Below, piece after piece: positions 32,695 to 47,380 of a stretch of 64,000 nucleotides of DNA. The translations under genes were made by a program, and so were the position numbers. The notes below the pieces were generated by a model that saw only the letters and a list, made by a program, of their open reading frames with translations, made no database searches and was not told the DNA's origin. Positions within the stretch are counted from its first letter, which is position 1; each line of letters starts with the position of its first letter. Source of the stretch: Tenrec ecaudatus (Eukaryota; Chordata; Mammalia; Afrosoricida; Tenrecidae); assembly GCF_050624435.1 (NCBI RefSeq), contig NC_134540.1, forward strand, positions 106,111,739-106,175,738, written 5' to 3'.

Positions 32695-32900
32695 TTTTTA
32701 AGCCAAACAGACTGCTTTGAATTGATTTGGATTCAGAGGGCCCTATAGGACAGAGGTGAGCTGCCCCACAGGGTTTCCATGACTGTAATCTTAATGGAAG
32801 CAGACTGTGACATCCTTCTCCCAGGAACTGGCTGGTGGCTTCTAACCACCAACCTTTCCATTGGCAGCGGAGTGCCTAACTACTGTGTAAATGGCTACAT
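32695..32900 (-). repeat. AfroSINE
   Basis: Reverse copy of an older type with GGAAGCAGACTGTGACATCC in the body. Confidence 0.75.
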
Positions 32901-33049
32901 AACCCCAAACCACTGAACTATAGTATTATAATGGGTGAATTTGGTCGGGTGGGGGGTTGTAAGTTATATTCAGTACAGCTCCTAAAAAAGTTATGGGGTT
33001 ACAAACTATCAATGGTATGCTGCAGTCTTTGGGGAAATATTTTTATCTT

Positions 33050-33245
33050 AGACAGCCCTAGTGGCATAGTGGGTTACATGTTGGGCTGCAAGGTTAGCTG
33101 TCCGAAACCACCAGCCCTTCATTGAGAGAAAGACAGGCTTTCTACTCCCGTAAAGAATCACAGTATCACAAACCCATAGGGACACTTCTACTCTGTCCTA
33201 TAGGGTGGCTGTGAATCAAAATTGACTCGATGACAGTGAGAATGG
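33050..33245 (+). repeat. AfroSINE
   Basis: Head GTGGCATAGTGGGTTACATG; tail TCAAAATTGACTCGATGACA. Confidence 0.85.
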
Positions 33246-33544
33246 TGTAAAAACATAGAATATTGTGCTTGTGATGAAAGATGGTTTTTATTTTACGTCA
33301 TCAAATTTGAGGCATAAGGCCAATAACTTACCAACTCTCCATGAGAATTTTTGTTGTAGATTGGTACTTCTACCATTGCCTCTGCAGAATGTTGCTGCTA
33401 TGAAGAATACATTTTTTTAAGAACAAAATTTTATGTTTCTCTACTTTCAAATAGAACCGAGGCTCTGGTTCAAGACGTGGGGTTTATGTGTATATTTAAT
33501 CCCTGACAGTACCCAAGTACTACCTCAGTGACTACAGAGACGAC

Positions 33545-33738
33545 AAACTCAGGACCGTAGAGTCAATCCAACTCATAGTAACCCTCTCCCGCGGGGGAGA
33601 ACTGTCCCCGTGAGTCCCTAAGACTGCAACTTTTTACAGAAATGAAGTCTCCTCTTCCGCCTGCCGAACTATTGGTGGTTTGAACAGCTGACCTTGCAGG
33701 GAGTAGCCCAACACATAACCACTATGCCACCAGGGCAT
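33545..33738 (-). repeat. AfroSINE
   Basis: Reverse copy ending in the head complement ACCACTATGCCACCAGGGC. Confidence 0.85.
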
Positions 33739-33740
33739 AG

Positions 33741-33825
33741 AGAAATATACAATATATGTAATTATATATTATTGTATATAAGATAATATCATATATTATA
33801 TATAATATAATATATATAATATCCA
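33741..33825. repeat. AT-rich low-complexity tract
   Basis: Runs of ATATTATATATAATATAAT directly after a SINE. Confidence 0.9.
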
Positions 33826-34219
33826 GTCAGAAGGTTAAAAATTTTCCTTTTGTCTCATGGATTGTGAATTCGAGGACTGGATGTGATATGCTCCGTGTGC
33901 CCCTCTGGTAGCAGTTTCCAGGTAAACACGCTTAACTGGGGTGCTCAGTGCTGGACAGAGTAGAGCCTTCCCACCCCGAGCCCACCCACCACCCAGACAA
34001 GATGCTCCTGTCCTAGTTCCTAGCACCGAAGGCTCTTACTTTATGTGACAAACATAAGAGGACGCGGCAGCCGTGCTTAGCAATTTTTTGATGGAGAGAT
34101 TGTTCGGACCTACTGGGGTCAGCCAAACATAATCACAAAGGTCCAGATAAGATGGAGGCCGGCGTGCAGAGGGGGAGAACGAGATGTGCTGACCTAGTGG
34201 GGTCAGCGATAAAGGCGCC

Positions 34220-34465
34220 ATACTGCTGGGTTTAAAGATGGAGGAGAACCAGGCTACCAGGAATGCAGGCAGCCTCTGAACGCTGGGAGATTCAAGGAAC
34301 ACATTCTTTCCCAGAGTCTCCAGAAGGCTGATATGCAGCTCTGCCCAGACCTCGATTTTAGCCCTAGGAGACTTGTTTCAGGCTTAGGACTGTGAAATAA
34401 CAAATTTGTGTTGTGTTAAGGTACTGTTATGGTCATTTATAACAACAGCAATAGGAGACTCACGT
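34220..34465 (+). repeat. MaLR (MST/MLT1-like) LTR, 3' part
   Basis: GACTGTGAAATAACAAATTTG, GTACTGTTATGGTCATTTAT and AGCAATAGGAGACTCA follow the familiar 3' end of ERVL-MaLR LTRs. The 5' part is absent or unrecognisable. Confidence 0.6.
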
Positions 34466-34644
34466 ACCACCTGAAATAATTAAATATTTTGCTGGCTAGC
34501 ATAAATTTGAAAGGTGCATTAACTGATATGTTATAGGATATCTGAATTTTCTACATCTTGGTCAGGCATAACATTTGGAAAGAGGATGCATATTTTTTTA
34601 ACATCTAGAAAACAAAATTAAATCAGTGCAAGTGGTTACATATG

Positions 34645-34850
34645 AAAAAGGAGACTTGGCAGAACAGTTAAGCACTTGGCTGCTAACTGAAAGGTTGGCA
34701 GTTTGAAGCCACCATCGTCTCTGAAGGAGAAAGATGTGGATTTGCTCCTCTGAAGATTACAGCCTGCAAAAGCCCTGGGAGGAGTTCCACTTGGTCACTT
34801 GTAGTTCCACATCGAGTCCACTCAAAGGAACCTACCATCAACAATTTACA
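34645..34850 (+). repeat. AfroSINE
   Basis: Head AGTTAAGCACTTGGCTGCTA of the older subtype. Partner of the inverted copy that follows 11 bp later. Confidence 0.8.
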
Positions 34851-34861
34851 CGTAAAAATAT

Positions 34862-35068
34862 AGGTTGAGTTCCAATTGTCACCTAAGACCCTATAATCTA
34901 GAGACCATGGAGGAGGGTGTAGAACTCCCCCAATGGAGTTCCCAAAGTTGTAGATCTTTATAGAAGCAGACTGCCTCAGCTGTCTCCTATGGAGCAGCCA
35001 GTGGATTTGAACTGCTGACCTTTTGGTTAGCAGCCAAGTGCTTTGACCACTGCACCACCAGGTCCCAC
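34862..35068 (-). repeat. AfroSINE, inverted partner
   Basis: Head complement GACCACTGCACCACCAGGTC at the right. With 34645-34850 it forms an inverted repeat of about 200-bp arms. Confidence 0.8.
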
Positions 35069-35317
35069 ATCCATGTTCTGTATCACTTTAAACTTGTAGC
35101 AATAAACTGAATTAGATTATTAAGTAAAATACCTTAAAGATTATGTTTTATTTAGTTAAATTAATTATGCCTATTTCTTTTATCGGTTGATAAATTACAT
35201 TATTGGTACATAAACCAATAACTCATGAGGCGTTATAATTTTCATGTCTAACACCTTGGAATGATTTCTCAAAGCAACTACTACTAAGTTTATTAAACAC
35301 ACACAAACAAGCATTAA

Positions 35318-35388
35318 AGACACACTCAAACACTGAGTTAATTCTGACTCATAGAAACCTGACAGGACAGGGTAGAACTGATAGTTTC
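35318..35388 (-). repeat. AfroSINE 3' fragment
   Basis: Only the tail complement (ACTGAGTTAATTCTGACTCA) and part of the body. Confidence 0.6.
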
Positions 35389-35880
35389 TCAAATGGTAAA
35401 ACATAACATCACCATATGACCCAGCAACTCTAGTCTTATGTACCCAAGTAAACTCAACAAAAGTAAAAACATATATCCACACAAAGACTTGTAACGCTAT
35501 TTATTATAGCCAAGAAATGGAAATAATCCAAATGCCCATTTTATTTAGATAAATAAAAATAGGGTACATCTACCTAATGAAATATTATTCAGCAATAGAA
35601 AGGACTAACGTGCTGATACATGCTACAATATGGATAAACCTTGAAAATGTTATGCTAAATAAAGAAGTCAGACACACATGTAGAATCATGGATATAATGT
35701 TTAAATCATCTCTATGAAATTCCTAGATTAGGCAAATCCTTAGAAACAAAATAGATCAGGATTTGCCTAGAATTGAAGGCTTTGGGGAGAAATGAGGGAT
35801 GACTACTGAAGGGTGTAGAATTTCTGAATTAATGAGAAGCATTCTACAATTGCATTTGGTGATGGCTGCCCAAGTCCACA
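35389..35880 (+). mobile_element. Old L1 LINE 3' end
   Basis: AACATCACCATATGACCCAGCAA, TTATTATAGCCAAGAAATGG, AATATTATTCAGCAATAGAA and GAAGTCAGACACA in L1 order; diverged, frames lost. Probably L1M age. Confidence 0.75.
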
Positions 35881-35910
35881 CTGAATTGGACGTTTTAAAT
35901 GGGATCTAAG

Positions 35911-36382
35911 ATGTGCTGAGTTTCCTAGAGAAACAAAGCTAATGACACTCATAGATGTGTAAGAAAGAATTTTATATCAAGGAAGAAATTCTATCAAGGA
36001 GGTGACCCAGTCCAGTCCAACTCAAGTCCATGGGTCAGATGCGGACTCATGCAGCTGCTGGCTGATGAAACTGGAAGGTGAAGTGAAACTGAGAGACCCC
36101 TGGTCAGTGGGTGCAGAGTCACATGGATCCAAGGTCAACAGGAGCATGGCAGGGCACCGACAGCTCCCGGGATCATCAGGCTGCATGGACTACCAGCCGC
36201 AGCCCTGGAGCCAAATGCAGAATAAGCAAGTAAGCAGGAAGGTGAAGAAGGACCGGGAGGACTCGATCCTCCTCAGGGTCTCTCATAAAAGGCCACACAC
36301 CCAAAAGGAAACGTCACCAGGCTGCAACTTGATTGTTAGCCTGGACCCCACATCTACCTTCATGGGGGCAAATTGACATAGA
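35911..36382 (-). repeat. Family C solo LTR-like element, diverged
   Basis: Starts TGTGCTGAGTTTCCTAGAGAAAC, the complement of the usual TTTGTTTCTCTAG...AACACA end. A 7-bp direct repeat ATCTAAG lies at 35904-35910 and 36383-36389, which may be the duplication or chance. Confidence 0.55.
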
Positions 36383-36539
36383 ATCTAAGTATCAGAGGGC
36401 TGAATATGCCATGTAAATTACATTTTGATAAAGCGGTTACACCCATAAAAGTAGCATGGCCACAGGGGCCAGAATCTCTCCAGACACCATGTTATGGAAT
36501 CTTGTAACTATTTAATTCCTGTAGGAACCCAATCAACAA

Positions 36540-36945
36540 CTGAAACCAGTTGCCCTGGAATTGATTCCAACTCATGGGAATCCTGGAGGACACTAGAAAC
36601 ACCAGGGGCCTCTCAACGGGCAAACTGATCTGTATTGTAAGAAGTCACACCAGCGTGCTCTTCAGAGGCCAGCATGACAAGATTTCGTCCATCTTAACAT
36701 ACTTTGGACATAGTGCCAGGAGAGACCAGTCCCTGGAGAAGGACATCTGGTTGGTCAAGTGGTGGGGCAGCACAAAGAGGACGGCCCTCGACGAGCTGGG
36801 CGGACACGGTGGCTGCATCCATGGGCTCGGGCACAGGAACAGCTGTGAGGATGGAGCAGAGCCGGGCGGTATTCCATTCTGCTGCGCACACGGTCACTAC
36901 GGGCGAAGCTGACTCGATGGCACCTAAAAACAGCATGGCAATCCC
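36540..36945 (+). mobile_element. RTE LINE 3' end
   Basis: Translates to YFGHSARRDQSLEKDIWLVK near 36700-36760, the C-terminal signature of RTE/BovB ORFs (family form FGH-MRR-SLEK-MLGK). The tail GACTCGATGGCACCTAAAAAC follows. The first 80 bp look like a SINE tail in reverse. Confidence 0.7.
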
Positions 36946-37639
36946 CTGAGTATAAGAGTAGGGCGATTCGGTAGGAGTCACGGTGGCTCATTTCTCAACC
37001 CACAAATGCTTAAGCCCCGCCCTGTGTCTTCTCCCCTACAACACAGTAAGATCCTAGAAATTCTGCACCAGTCCAGGTGGCATCTGACCCCAGGAACCTG
37101 CGAGTCACACTTACCCACAACCCCCGCCCCCCAAACACCATGGACTCTTTCTGTTGTTTCATGGGGGCTGCTGCTGAAGTTCACACCTTGCAGTGTTTTG
37201 ATTAAAGAGGGAGGGGGGAGTATAGTTGGTGCATTTTATAAACTATATACTTTGAAAGACGGGTACACATCATGTTCACAACAAGTGTGTCAGTTTAGCA
37301 ACAAGTATTGGCTAAGCATTTAATGAAACCGTTTTCTCCCCATATTGACCATCACCTCTCCCTTACAATAAATCCCAGAGTGCACACAGTTTTACTTGGA
37401 GCTTCTGTCAAGATAAAAACAACTTTTGAGTGAAATGTCCCCATTTGATGAGAAAGAGAGAGACCGGGAGGGCAAGTAAACTGTCCAGGCAGCACAGAGT
37501 GATATCATTGAGCTGGCCGCTTCATCATTCCAATAGACTGCAGGCTCTTGAAGTCACACATCTGGCCTACGACCGTCACCCACTGAAGATGCTCATGCAA
37601 CAGTCTGTCGTTGGCCTTGTTTTTAATCCACAGAATGAA
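36946..37639. other. Unassigned sequence
   Basis: No element or gene recognised. Confidence 0.4.
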
Positions 37640-37826
37640 CGCCCACGCGTGCACTGGACTGTGACTGTGTGGTGGTGTGACTCATAGCCTCCCTGTGGGT
37701 CTCCTAAGCTGGACTATTCAGAGAGCAGATGGTCAGTTCCTTTCTCAGAAACACCCCGATGGGTTTGAACCTCCCTCTCTTAGGTAACAGCCGGACACGT
37801 AACCAGGGCGCCACCAGGGCTCCCAC
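37640..37826 (-). repeat. AfroSINE
   Basis: Reverse copy with head complement GTAACCAGGGCGCCACCAGG; left part diverged. Confidence 0.7.
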
Positions 37827-37934
37827 AATGGTCCCTACAGCTTGCATCTCCACACGTGCTTCTCCCTGCCTCTCTCGCACTCCCTCTACAACCAAGGCAG
37901 CCATGACCCTGAACGGTGTGTTTCTCATCCCTTT

Positions 37935-38105
37935 GCTGAAAGACTAGCAGCTGTCAGCTGCCGTCTGAAAGATGGGTGGTTCAAATTCACCACATCCTTG
38001 GGGAAGAGAGGTGGCAGTACAGCCCGGAAAACCCTACGGAGCAGTGCTACGCTGTCCTGAAGGGTCGCAACGAGTCAGAATGTGACTTGCTGACAATGCG
38101 TGGTC
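37935..38105 (+). repeat. AfroSINE, 5'-truncated
   Basis: Body CCTTGGGGAAGAGAGGTGGC; tail GGTCGCAACGAGTCAGAATG. Confidence 0.65.
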
Positions 38106-38432
38106 TCGGAGACTGGGTTTCTAGGAGCAGCAAAAGAGGCATGCGTACATTTGTATATATACAGAGCTATTTCATCTCCAGGAAACGGCTCACGCGGCTG
38201 TGGATGCTGGAAAATCCCAAATGCGTGGGATCAGGTGTCAGGTTGGAGGCATCTCTTGACTTACATGGCTACAGGGGCAGATGAACCCACAATTGGCAGG
38301 TCAGATGACAGGCTGTTGGCTCACAGGACTGTGGAAACTGGCAAATTGGCAGTTCAGATGGCAGGCTACTAGATCAAGTTCCTGGATGTCAACTGATGTC
38401 AAGCTAGATGCAGGAAGTAGAACCAAGGCAAA
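38106..38432. other. Unassigned sequence with an imperfect duplication
   Basis: GGCAGGTCAGATGACAGGCT and GGCAGTTCAGATGGCAGGCT recur about 55 bp apart near 38295-38370. Otherwise nothing recognised. Confidence 0.45.
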
Positions 38433-38437
38433 CCTTG

Positions 38438-41467
<3,030 letters not shown>

Positions 41468-41479
41468 CCTTGCTAGAGC

Positions 41480-42380
41480 TTCCATGTATCAGTATTTATT
41501 GGCTGAAAGTCACAACCCCAAGGAAATTTCCTTTATAATAGCGATAAGGGTAGGACATGAGTAACCATGGGGTTTGAGATACAATTTCTTATAAGGCCAA
41601 CACAAATCCTGCCGTGTGTGTATGTGTGTGTGTGTGTGTGTGTGTGTAACATGTAAAATGGAGGATCTTATATCAGATCACAGAATGGAGGACAACTACA
41701 CAACACTGGGAATCAACCTAGACAGCTTAACATGTAACAACCATCAAAGGTGGGCTAGCATTGCTTTGAATGTTCTAGAGAGTGAGTAAATGGTGGTGGT
41801 GGGGGTCATGTCTGACCTCCTCCAGCTTCTGTAGGAAGAAGAAAAAAATCCAACCCCAAACCCACCGGGGCTGCTTGCCACAAGGCAGACCTGTGGCACC
41901 CTCTACCCTTCTTTCCCTTATTCTGATACCAAACGTCCCTGCCACAGCACCCACTCACAAAGTTCGCAGGTTGGCACACGTCAAGGGCAGAAAACATTAG
42001 AACATAGTTTCTGATCCACAGAACTGCCTCATCTCAGCCAGCAACGACCCCTCTCTCTGGTCCTCAGCTTTTCGGACATACGGTCCTTTGGCATCTGCCA
42101 TATTCTGTGGGCTGGAACTCCATCATGCTGCCTCACAGCCTCAGTGCTGCCTCTCTGCTCTGCCCCATGGTCTCCATACGGTGACTTGTGGTGTCTGCTG
42201 CCCAACCCTTCAGGCAGAGATTTCGCGTCGTCTGCTGGTGGCTCTTCTTTCTGCATGGCCATGGGACTCCTCACTTTCTGCTTCTGAGATGACTCTCTCA
42301 TATGCAGAGGAATGACAGAGCTGACCCAATTCCCTCTACCAATGTTTCACACATGCTATCCCATGGTGTGAGTTACAGAG
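41480..42380 (+). repeat. Repeat D, copy 3
   Basis: Contains TTATTCTGATACCAAACGTCC, then TCTCTGGTCCTCAGCTTTTC and GAGATGACTCTCTCAT, matching 9215-10440 part by part. A (TG)n tract lies at 41614-41648. Unclassified, perhaps an LTR. Confidence 0.5.
41614..41648. repeat. (TG)n microsatellite
   Basis: Interrupted once by TATG. Confidence 0.95.
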
Positions 42381-42654
42381 GCAATGGATAGAAGAGCCAT
42401 AAATAAGCCATCCACCAAAGAGAGGCATGTGGGATATCCTCTTTTTTCCTTATTATTATTCCTGCATTGCCTGACAAGGTGCTTCAAACAGAGTCGTTTC
42501 TTAGCAGCTCTGTGGAAGGCACATGGTCTGTGAAAACAAACCGGTGCATTAGAAATCACCCTGCTCATGAGAGGACGGTGGAGCTACACTGTGTCTTCAC
42601 GTTCATGTAGCTTGTTTCCCCAGGGGAATAATTACTGTATCCACAGAAACAAAA

Positions 42655-42850
42655 CCCACTGCCGGTCACGTTGACCTCAACTCAAACAGCCCTAACAGGG
42701 AAGAGAAGTAGACTTGTTGCCTCAGGTTTGTAAGGCTGTAAATCATTATAGGAGCAGACAGCTTGATCTTATTTCATAGCTGATTGATGAATTTTTACCG
42801 ATGACCTTGCAGGTAACGGCCAACAATAACCAAGTATGACCCCAGGGCTC
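42655..42850 (-). repeat. AfroSINE
   Basis: Reverse copy ending GACCCCAGGGCTCCC; the head complement is damaged. Confidence 0.75.
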
Positions 42851-42864
42851 CCAGTTGCTGTATT

Positions 42865-42984
<120 letters not shown>

Positions 42985-43334
42985 ACTTGACTTGGGCTTC
43001 CTTAATCACTGGCCTCTTCTTGTCAGGCTTACAATATGACCACAATAAGCGTAAGCTCTGCCAGAGCAGGCCTGCTTTGGGATTGTTCAGTATTGGATAG
43101 GGCCACTCACTAGGAGTCCGAATCAACTCCAGGACAGTGGCTGTTAGGGAGTGAGTATACCAATGGTCTGTCCCTTGCATAGTCTGCAGCTTTCAGTGAC
43201 CAACGAATAATGGCTGGATGGATGAGAAAAGAAAACCATGGACAAACTGCATGCACCTCACAATTTTCGAAAAGTAAATTGATACCCACCCCCAGTTTCT
43301 GATTCAGAAGGTCTGGATTACTAAGCAAGCAAAC
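42985..43334. other. Unassigned sequence
   Basis: Nothing recognised. Confidence 0.4.
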
Positions 43335-43500
43335 AAACCTACTGCCATCGAGTTCAACTCACAGTGACCCTATAGAGGAATTGCAAGGCTGTAAATCTTT
43401 ATAGGAGCAGACAGTTTCATCTTTCTCCCAACGGATGGCCAGTAGGTTTGAACTGCCAACCTTGCTGTTAACGGACCAATGCTTACCTGATGGCAGTCGC
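43335..43500 (-). repeat. AfroSINE
   Basis: Reverse copy, CTACTGCCATCGAGTTCAAC at the tail side; head lost after GCTTACC. Confidence 0.8.
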
Positions 43501-43527
43501 ACTGGGACTGGATTAGGGGTTGAGTAG

Positions 43528-43725
43528 AAGCTCCCTGGTGGTGTAGTGGGTTACATGTTGGCCTGCAAGGTCAGTGGTTTGAAACCAGCAGCCACTCCAT
43601 GGGAGAAAGATGAGGCTTTCTACTTCTGTAATGAGTCACAGCCTCAGAAATGCACAGGGGCAGCTCTTCCCTGTCCTGCAGGGGGGCTATGGTCAGAATG
43701 GACCCGATGGGGGTGGAGCGTGAGG
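43528..43725 (+). repeat. AfroSINE
   Basis: Head CTGGTGGTGTAGTGGGTTAC, body CCATGGGAGAAAGATGAGGC. Inverted relative to the preceding copy. Confidence 0.85.
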
Positions 43726-44545
43726 ACAGAGCCCCACTTGGAGAGCCCCCATCTCAGCACAGCAGTGAGCGCCTGCTTAGCTGCCCAGGATTCAACTGTA
43801 CCGCAAACCACACTGGAGACAAACTTTGATCAGCTGAAAGCCTCGCAGGTTTCACCTTTCTACTCCTGGCTTATCTACCCCGGAGCTAGGAACCGTGAAG
43901 CATTCTTTGACCTGCTCACAGCAAGCTCTTCTTTTCTTCAGTAAATACCCACGGCAATTTCCCTATCTGATGGCTGCCCTGGACTCGCAGCCCCTGACTT
44001 TCCACACCACCAGTTGCTACCCTTTTCAGATAAATTACACTAGCACCTAAGGAGCGCCCCTGCTCGGAGACAGGTGGAGATGGTGCCTGAAGGGCAGGTC
44101 CATCTGCGCAGGTGCAGAGACACCAAGCCTTCCATCGCCCCCAGGCAAGGGAGTGGAAGACAGTGGGAAGGCGCCTTCAGTTCCCCTTCCCCTGTTCCTC
44201 TCAGGGTGTGCTCAACAGAACCCCCCCACCCAAGACCGACAAGTTATCCCAAAGATGGCCAGGAAGCAATCGCGGTATTGCTATTTCGGTTATTATCCTT
44301 ATTGAAGAAAGGAACTCAACCATTCTACAGAGATACTTGCAAATGTTCAAATCCAGTACACACACACAAACCACCACCACCACCACCAGCCCACCACCCC
44401 CATCTCCCGCTTCCCTGAATTTTGTCTTCCTAGCCCCCTCCCACTCCCCACCCCCACCCCCCGCCAGCATATTGGTTTTCCAAGTTCGGTCCTCAGAGGC
44501 ACAGCATTAACATTATAAATCTTTTTCCAAATGCGAATGACCAGT
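43726..44545. other. Unassigned sequence with (CAC)n
   Basis: A CA/CCA-rich tract at 44360-44405 and C-rich DNA to 44465. No gene recognised. Confidence 0.4.
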
Positions 44546-45330
44546 GCTTGACCTACGCCAGCAAATCTGAGGGGGGGGGTGGGGCGGGGGGAGTAGGGAC
44601 GGAATTTTCACCAGCGCTCCGGGTCCCTCGGGCTTGGGAATCCCTGTGCCCCAGCTGGCATCCCGCCCTCCGATCCTGGGGCCCGCGCTCCGCCCCGCCC
44701 CCGTCAAAGGGCGGAGAAGGAACTGGAGTCCCAAGTGCTGGCAACCGGCAGGTGTCCACCTTGCAGGGCTCAAGGGGCGCTGATCTCTGTCCTCTCTTGT
44801 TCCCCACCTCCAGAGGTGGGGCCCAGGTCAGCCCCGCCTCGTGCCCCCGCCAGCTGGACCGATCGCAGGGCAGGGCTTGGGAGCAGAAGCCGAGGAGCAA
44901 GCCCGCGTCAAGTCTCCTTGCCCGGATTCTGAGCACCAGTCGCTGGAAGCCGTCCGAGTGGCCGCTATGGGTACGTCGCGTGGCCCGGCGGGCGCGGGCG
45001 GGGCGGTTGGGGAGCTGCGTGCCCACTTCTCTGGCTGCTGAGAAGCCGAGGTGCAGGGGCTCGCGGTCCGGGCAAGCGGGGGATGGGGGCAGCGGGGCCA
45101 TCGCGGGGCCGGCCAAGTGGTCTCCCACTGTGGCTCACAGAGGCGACGTCACCTGGGCTCAGACGGGGAGGGCTAGCCTGGTGGGACGAGCCAACATGGC
45201 GGGAAGGGAGGCATCAGGTGGATGGAAGGGGGGCCGCGAGCGCACCCAGCACGGAGGCGTGGTCCATCTCCCCTCTGGGGAAGGAGGGGGTCCCCGCGCT
45301 CCCTGGGGTGGGGTGTGGGCAGAGGCGCCC
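44546..45330 (+). promoter_or_regulatory. CpG island, candidate promoter
   Basis: GC-rich and dense in CpG, unlike the rest of the window. It contains a G-run block at 44571-44598, GC-box-type CCGCCCCGCCCCCG (about 44691-44704), a GGGCGGAG site, and a CCAACATGGCGGG word (about 45190) like a YY1 site. No TATA box. Long frames on both strands here are expected from the base composition. Confidence 0.65.
44880..44970 (+). other. Candidate first exon (5' UTR and ATGG) of an unidentified gene
   Basis: Within the CpG island GTGGCCGCTATGG is followed at 44971 by GTACGT, a near-ideal splice donor. A start codon directly at a donor would give an exon with ATG plus one base (phase 1). The upstream boundary is arbitrary. 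Supported only by the sequence pattern and by the phase-compatible candidate exon at 47573. Confidence 0.35.
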
Positions 45331-45382
45331 AGCCTGGGAGGTTGCAGCAGTAAATGAATTAACCATGACCTGCTCCCCTGTT

Positions 45383-45540
45383 AGGGACCCTGGTAGCATA
45401 GTGGTCCCGCGTTGGTCTGCTAACTTCAAGGTCAGCAGTTCGAAACCACCAGCTACTCAGAGCGAAAGATGAGGCTCTTTCTAGTGCCGTAAAGAGTTAC
45501 AGCCTCGGAAACTCACAGGGGCAGTTCTATCCTGCCCTAT
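45383..45540 (+). repeat. AfroSINE, 3' end replaced by RTE
   Basis: Head GGTAGCATAGTGGTCCCGC, B-box-like GGTCAGCAGTTCGAAACC, and body to CTATCCTGCCCTAT. Then, without the usual SINE tail, RTE coding sequence begins. Confidence 0.8.
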
Positions 45541-45725
45541 ATGTTGTCAGGAGAGCCCAGTCCCTGGAGAGGGCCATTGTGCTTGGTAAAGTAGAAGGGC
45601 AGCTCAAGCGAGGAAAGCCCTCAAGGATGGATTGACCCAGGTGCTACACCAATGGGCTCAGGCTTAGGAACAATTGTGAGGCTGCCACAGGACTGGGCAG
45701 TGTTTCCTTTTGTTGCTGGTAAGGC
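45541..45725 (+). mobile_element. RTE LINE 3' fragment fused to AfroSINE
   Basis: Translates to RRAQSLERAIVLGKVEG with a later KRGKPSRMD, the C-terminal end of an RTE ORF. It stops near TTTTGTTGCTGG before the final tail. Confidence 0.7.
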
Positions 45726-46689
45726 CGCCCTGGGCTGGAAAGGAGTAGAGGGCAGTGGGTTTGGGGACCACCTGTTGGGAATGTCTTGTCCTTGCCAGCC
45801 ACCCACTGGGCCAGGAAGGGCCTTTGCCCTTTAGCTGCTGGGCTGAGAAATGTGGAGTTGGGGGTATAAGGGAAACCTCCGCAGGGGGCGGCGACTTCAC
45901 AGCCTTTGCCAGTATTGGATGCCCCAGTAAGCCAGGTAAGCATGGGTTAACTGGTGCTTACTTACTTGTCTATAGTGAACAGTTTCACATGTCTTTCACT
46001 TCACTAATATAAATGAATAGGCAAACACAGGTAAGCCTGTGCTTACCCTGCTTGTTGGCCTTTGCACTTCTGGCTGGTGGGTGACTCTAAGAAAGCCTGG
46101 TTGAAAAGAGTTGGGGGACTCCTTGTGGGGCTCTCTTAGGCTTCTGCCACGGCCCAGGGGCTTTACGTGAAGGTGCAGAACATAGAAGTGCAGTAATAGG
46201 TCCTTGACAGACATCCATGTCCATGAAACATCTGGGGAAGGGCTGAAGAAATGGTTGAATTAATGCAGAATATCGGAGGAGGAGCTGGAAGAGTCCCAAG
46301 ATCAGCCCAGGCCTCCTCTCTGCCTTTAGATGGGAAAGGGGGTCCAGGACCCCCTCCAGAGCCATTCCCCAGCTAGTGCACCTCAGGTACTGTGGTCCCT
46401 GGCTGCCAGAACCTAGTGTGACTTCAGACACTTGCTAATATATTCCATTCCTACCACTTGCCACTCCCGCTGCTCCTTGGACCTGAACTTCCTCATGCAT
46501 CTAGGCAGAATTATTGGCACCCACCTCCCTGACTGTGATGAAAGAATACCACAGCTGCTTGCCACCTCCCGTGCAGTATTCCAGTTGGCTCTCACAGTTC
46601 TTAATTGACCACAAGGTGTCTTGGTTCTGAAGCGGCAGCGTGTTGAGTAGTTCAGACATTGGACTTTGATGGTTGCTAACTGTACTCAA
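45726..46689. other. Unassigned sequence
   Basis: Would be intronic if the candidate gene is real. No element recognised; several 60-115 codon frames without recognisable domains. Confidence 0.4.
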
Positions 46690-47380
46690 GGAGCTCTGAC
46701 GGTGTCGTGCTTATGAGTTGGGCTACTAACTACAAGGTCCCCAGTTGGGAACCACCAGAAGCTCAGCAGGAGCAACATGAGGCTTTCTCCTGCCATAGTG
46801 TGTTCGGCTGGGTGCACTAGAGAAACACACCCAGAGACACTCATAGGTGTGTAAGAGTTTGATATCCAAGAGTAAATTGTATATTACAAAACAATCCCAG
46901 CCCAGCCCAGATTAAGTCCACAAATTCGATATTAGTCCATAAATCTGATATTAGCCCATGAATTCCTCTTCAGACTCACACAGTACATGCAATGATGCCG
47001 AATGCAGGAAGATTGCCGGCCTGTGGGTGGCAAGTCATGTGGCAATGGACCTATCTCCAGGGCTCTCTGGCTGCCATCAGTGTGGCTCCGTGTGGCTTGT
47101 CAACAGGAAGGTGTAGCAGAGAGAATGTGTGTCCCGCTTCCAGGGAGGAAGACAGGAGTTTCCAGAATCCTCAGCAGAAAGCTATGCCCACACAGAGGCA
47201 TTGTTGGCGATGACCTGATGGCCAGGTAGACTCCACCCCTTCGCTCAAATTGACAGGAGGTTCTGTAACTGCACAAAGAGTTACAGTCCCAGTGACCCAC
47301 GGGGACAATTCTACCCTGTCCTACAGGGTCGCTATGAGTTGGAGTCGACTGCATGGGAATGAGTTTGGAGTGTTTGGGAT
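46690..47380 (+). repeat. AfroSINE split by a family C LTR
   Basis: Left part 46690-46798 (head, ATGAGGCTTTCTCCTGCC), right part 47276-47380 (AAGAGTTACAGTCCC, GGTCGCTATGAGTTGGAGTC). Confidence 0.85.
46799..47275 (-). repeat. Family C solo LTR-like element inside an AfroSINE
   Basis: Reverse orientation: starts TGTGTTCGGCTGGGTGC, ends TTCTGTAACTGCACA. Flanking CATAG and AAGAG are a doubtful duplication. Confidence 0.7.

Noticed and set aside
44548-45357. 269-codon + strand frame and 191-codon minus-strand frame over the same GC-rich DNA
   Set aside because: Both lie in the CpG island, where stop codons are rare by composition. They overlap on opposite strands and show no domain.
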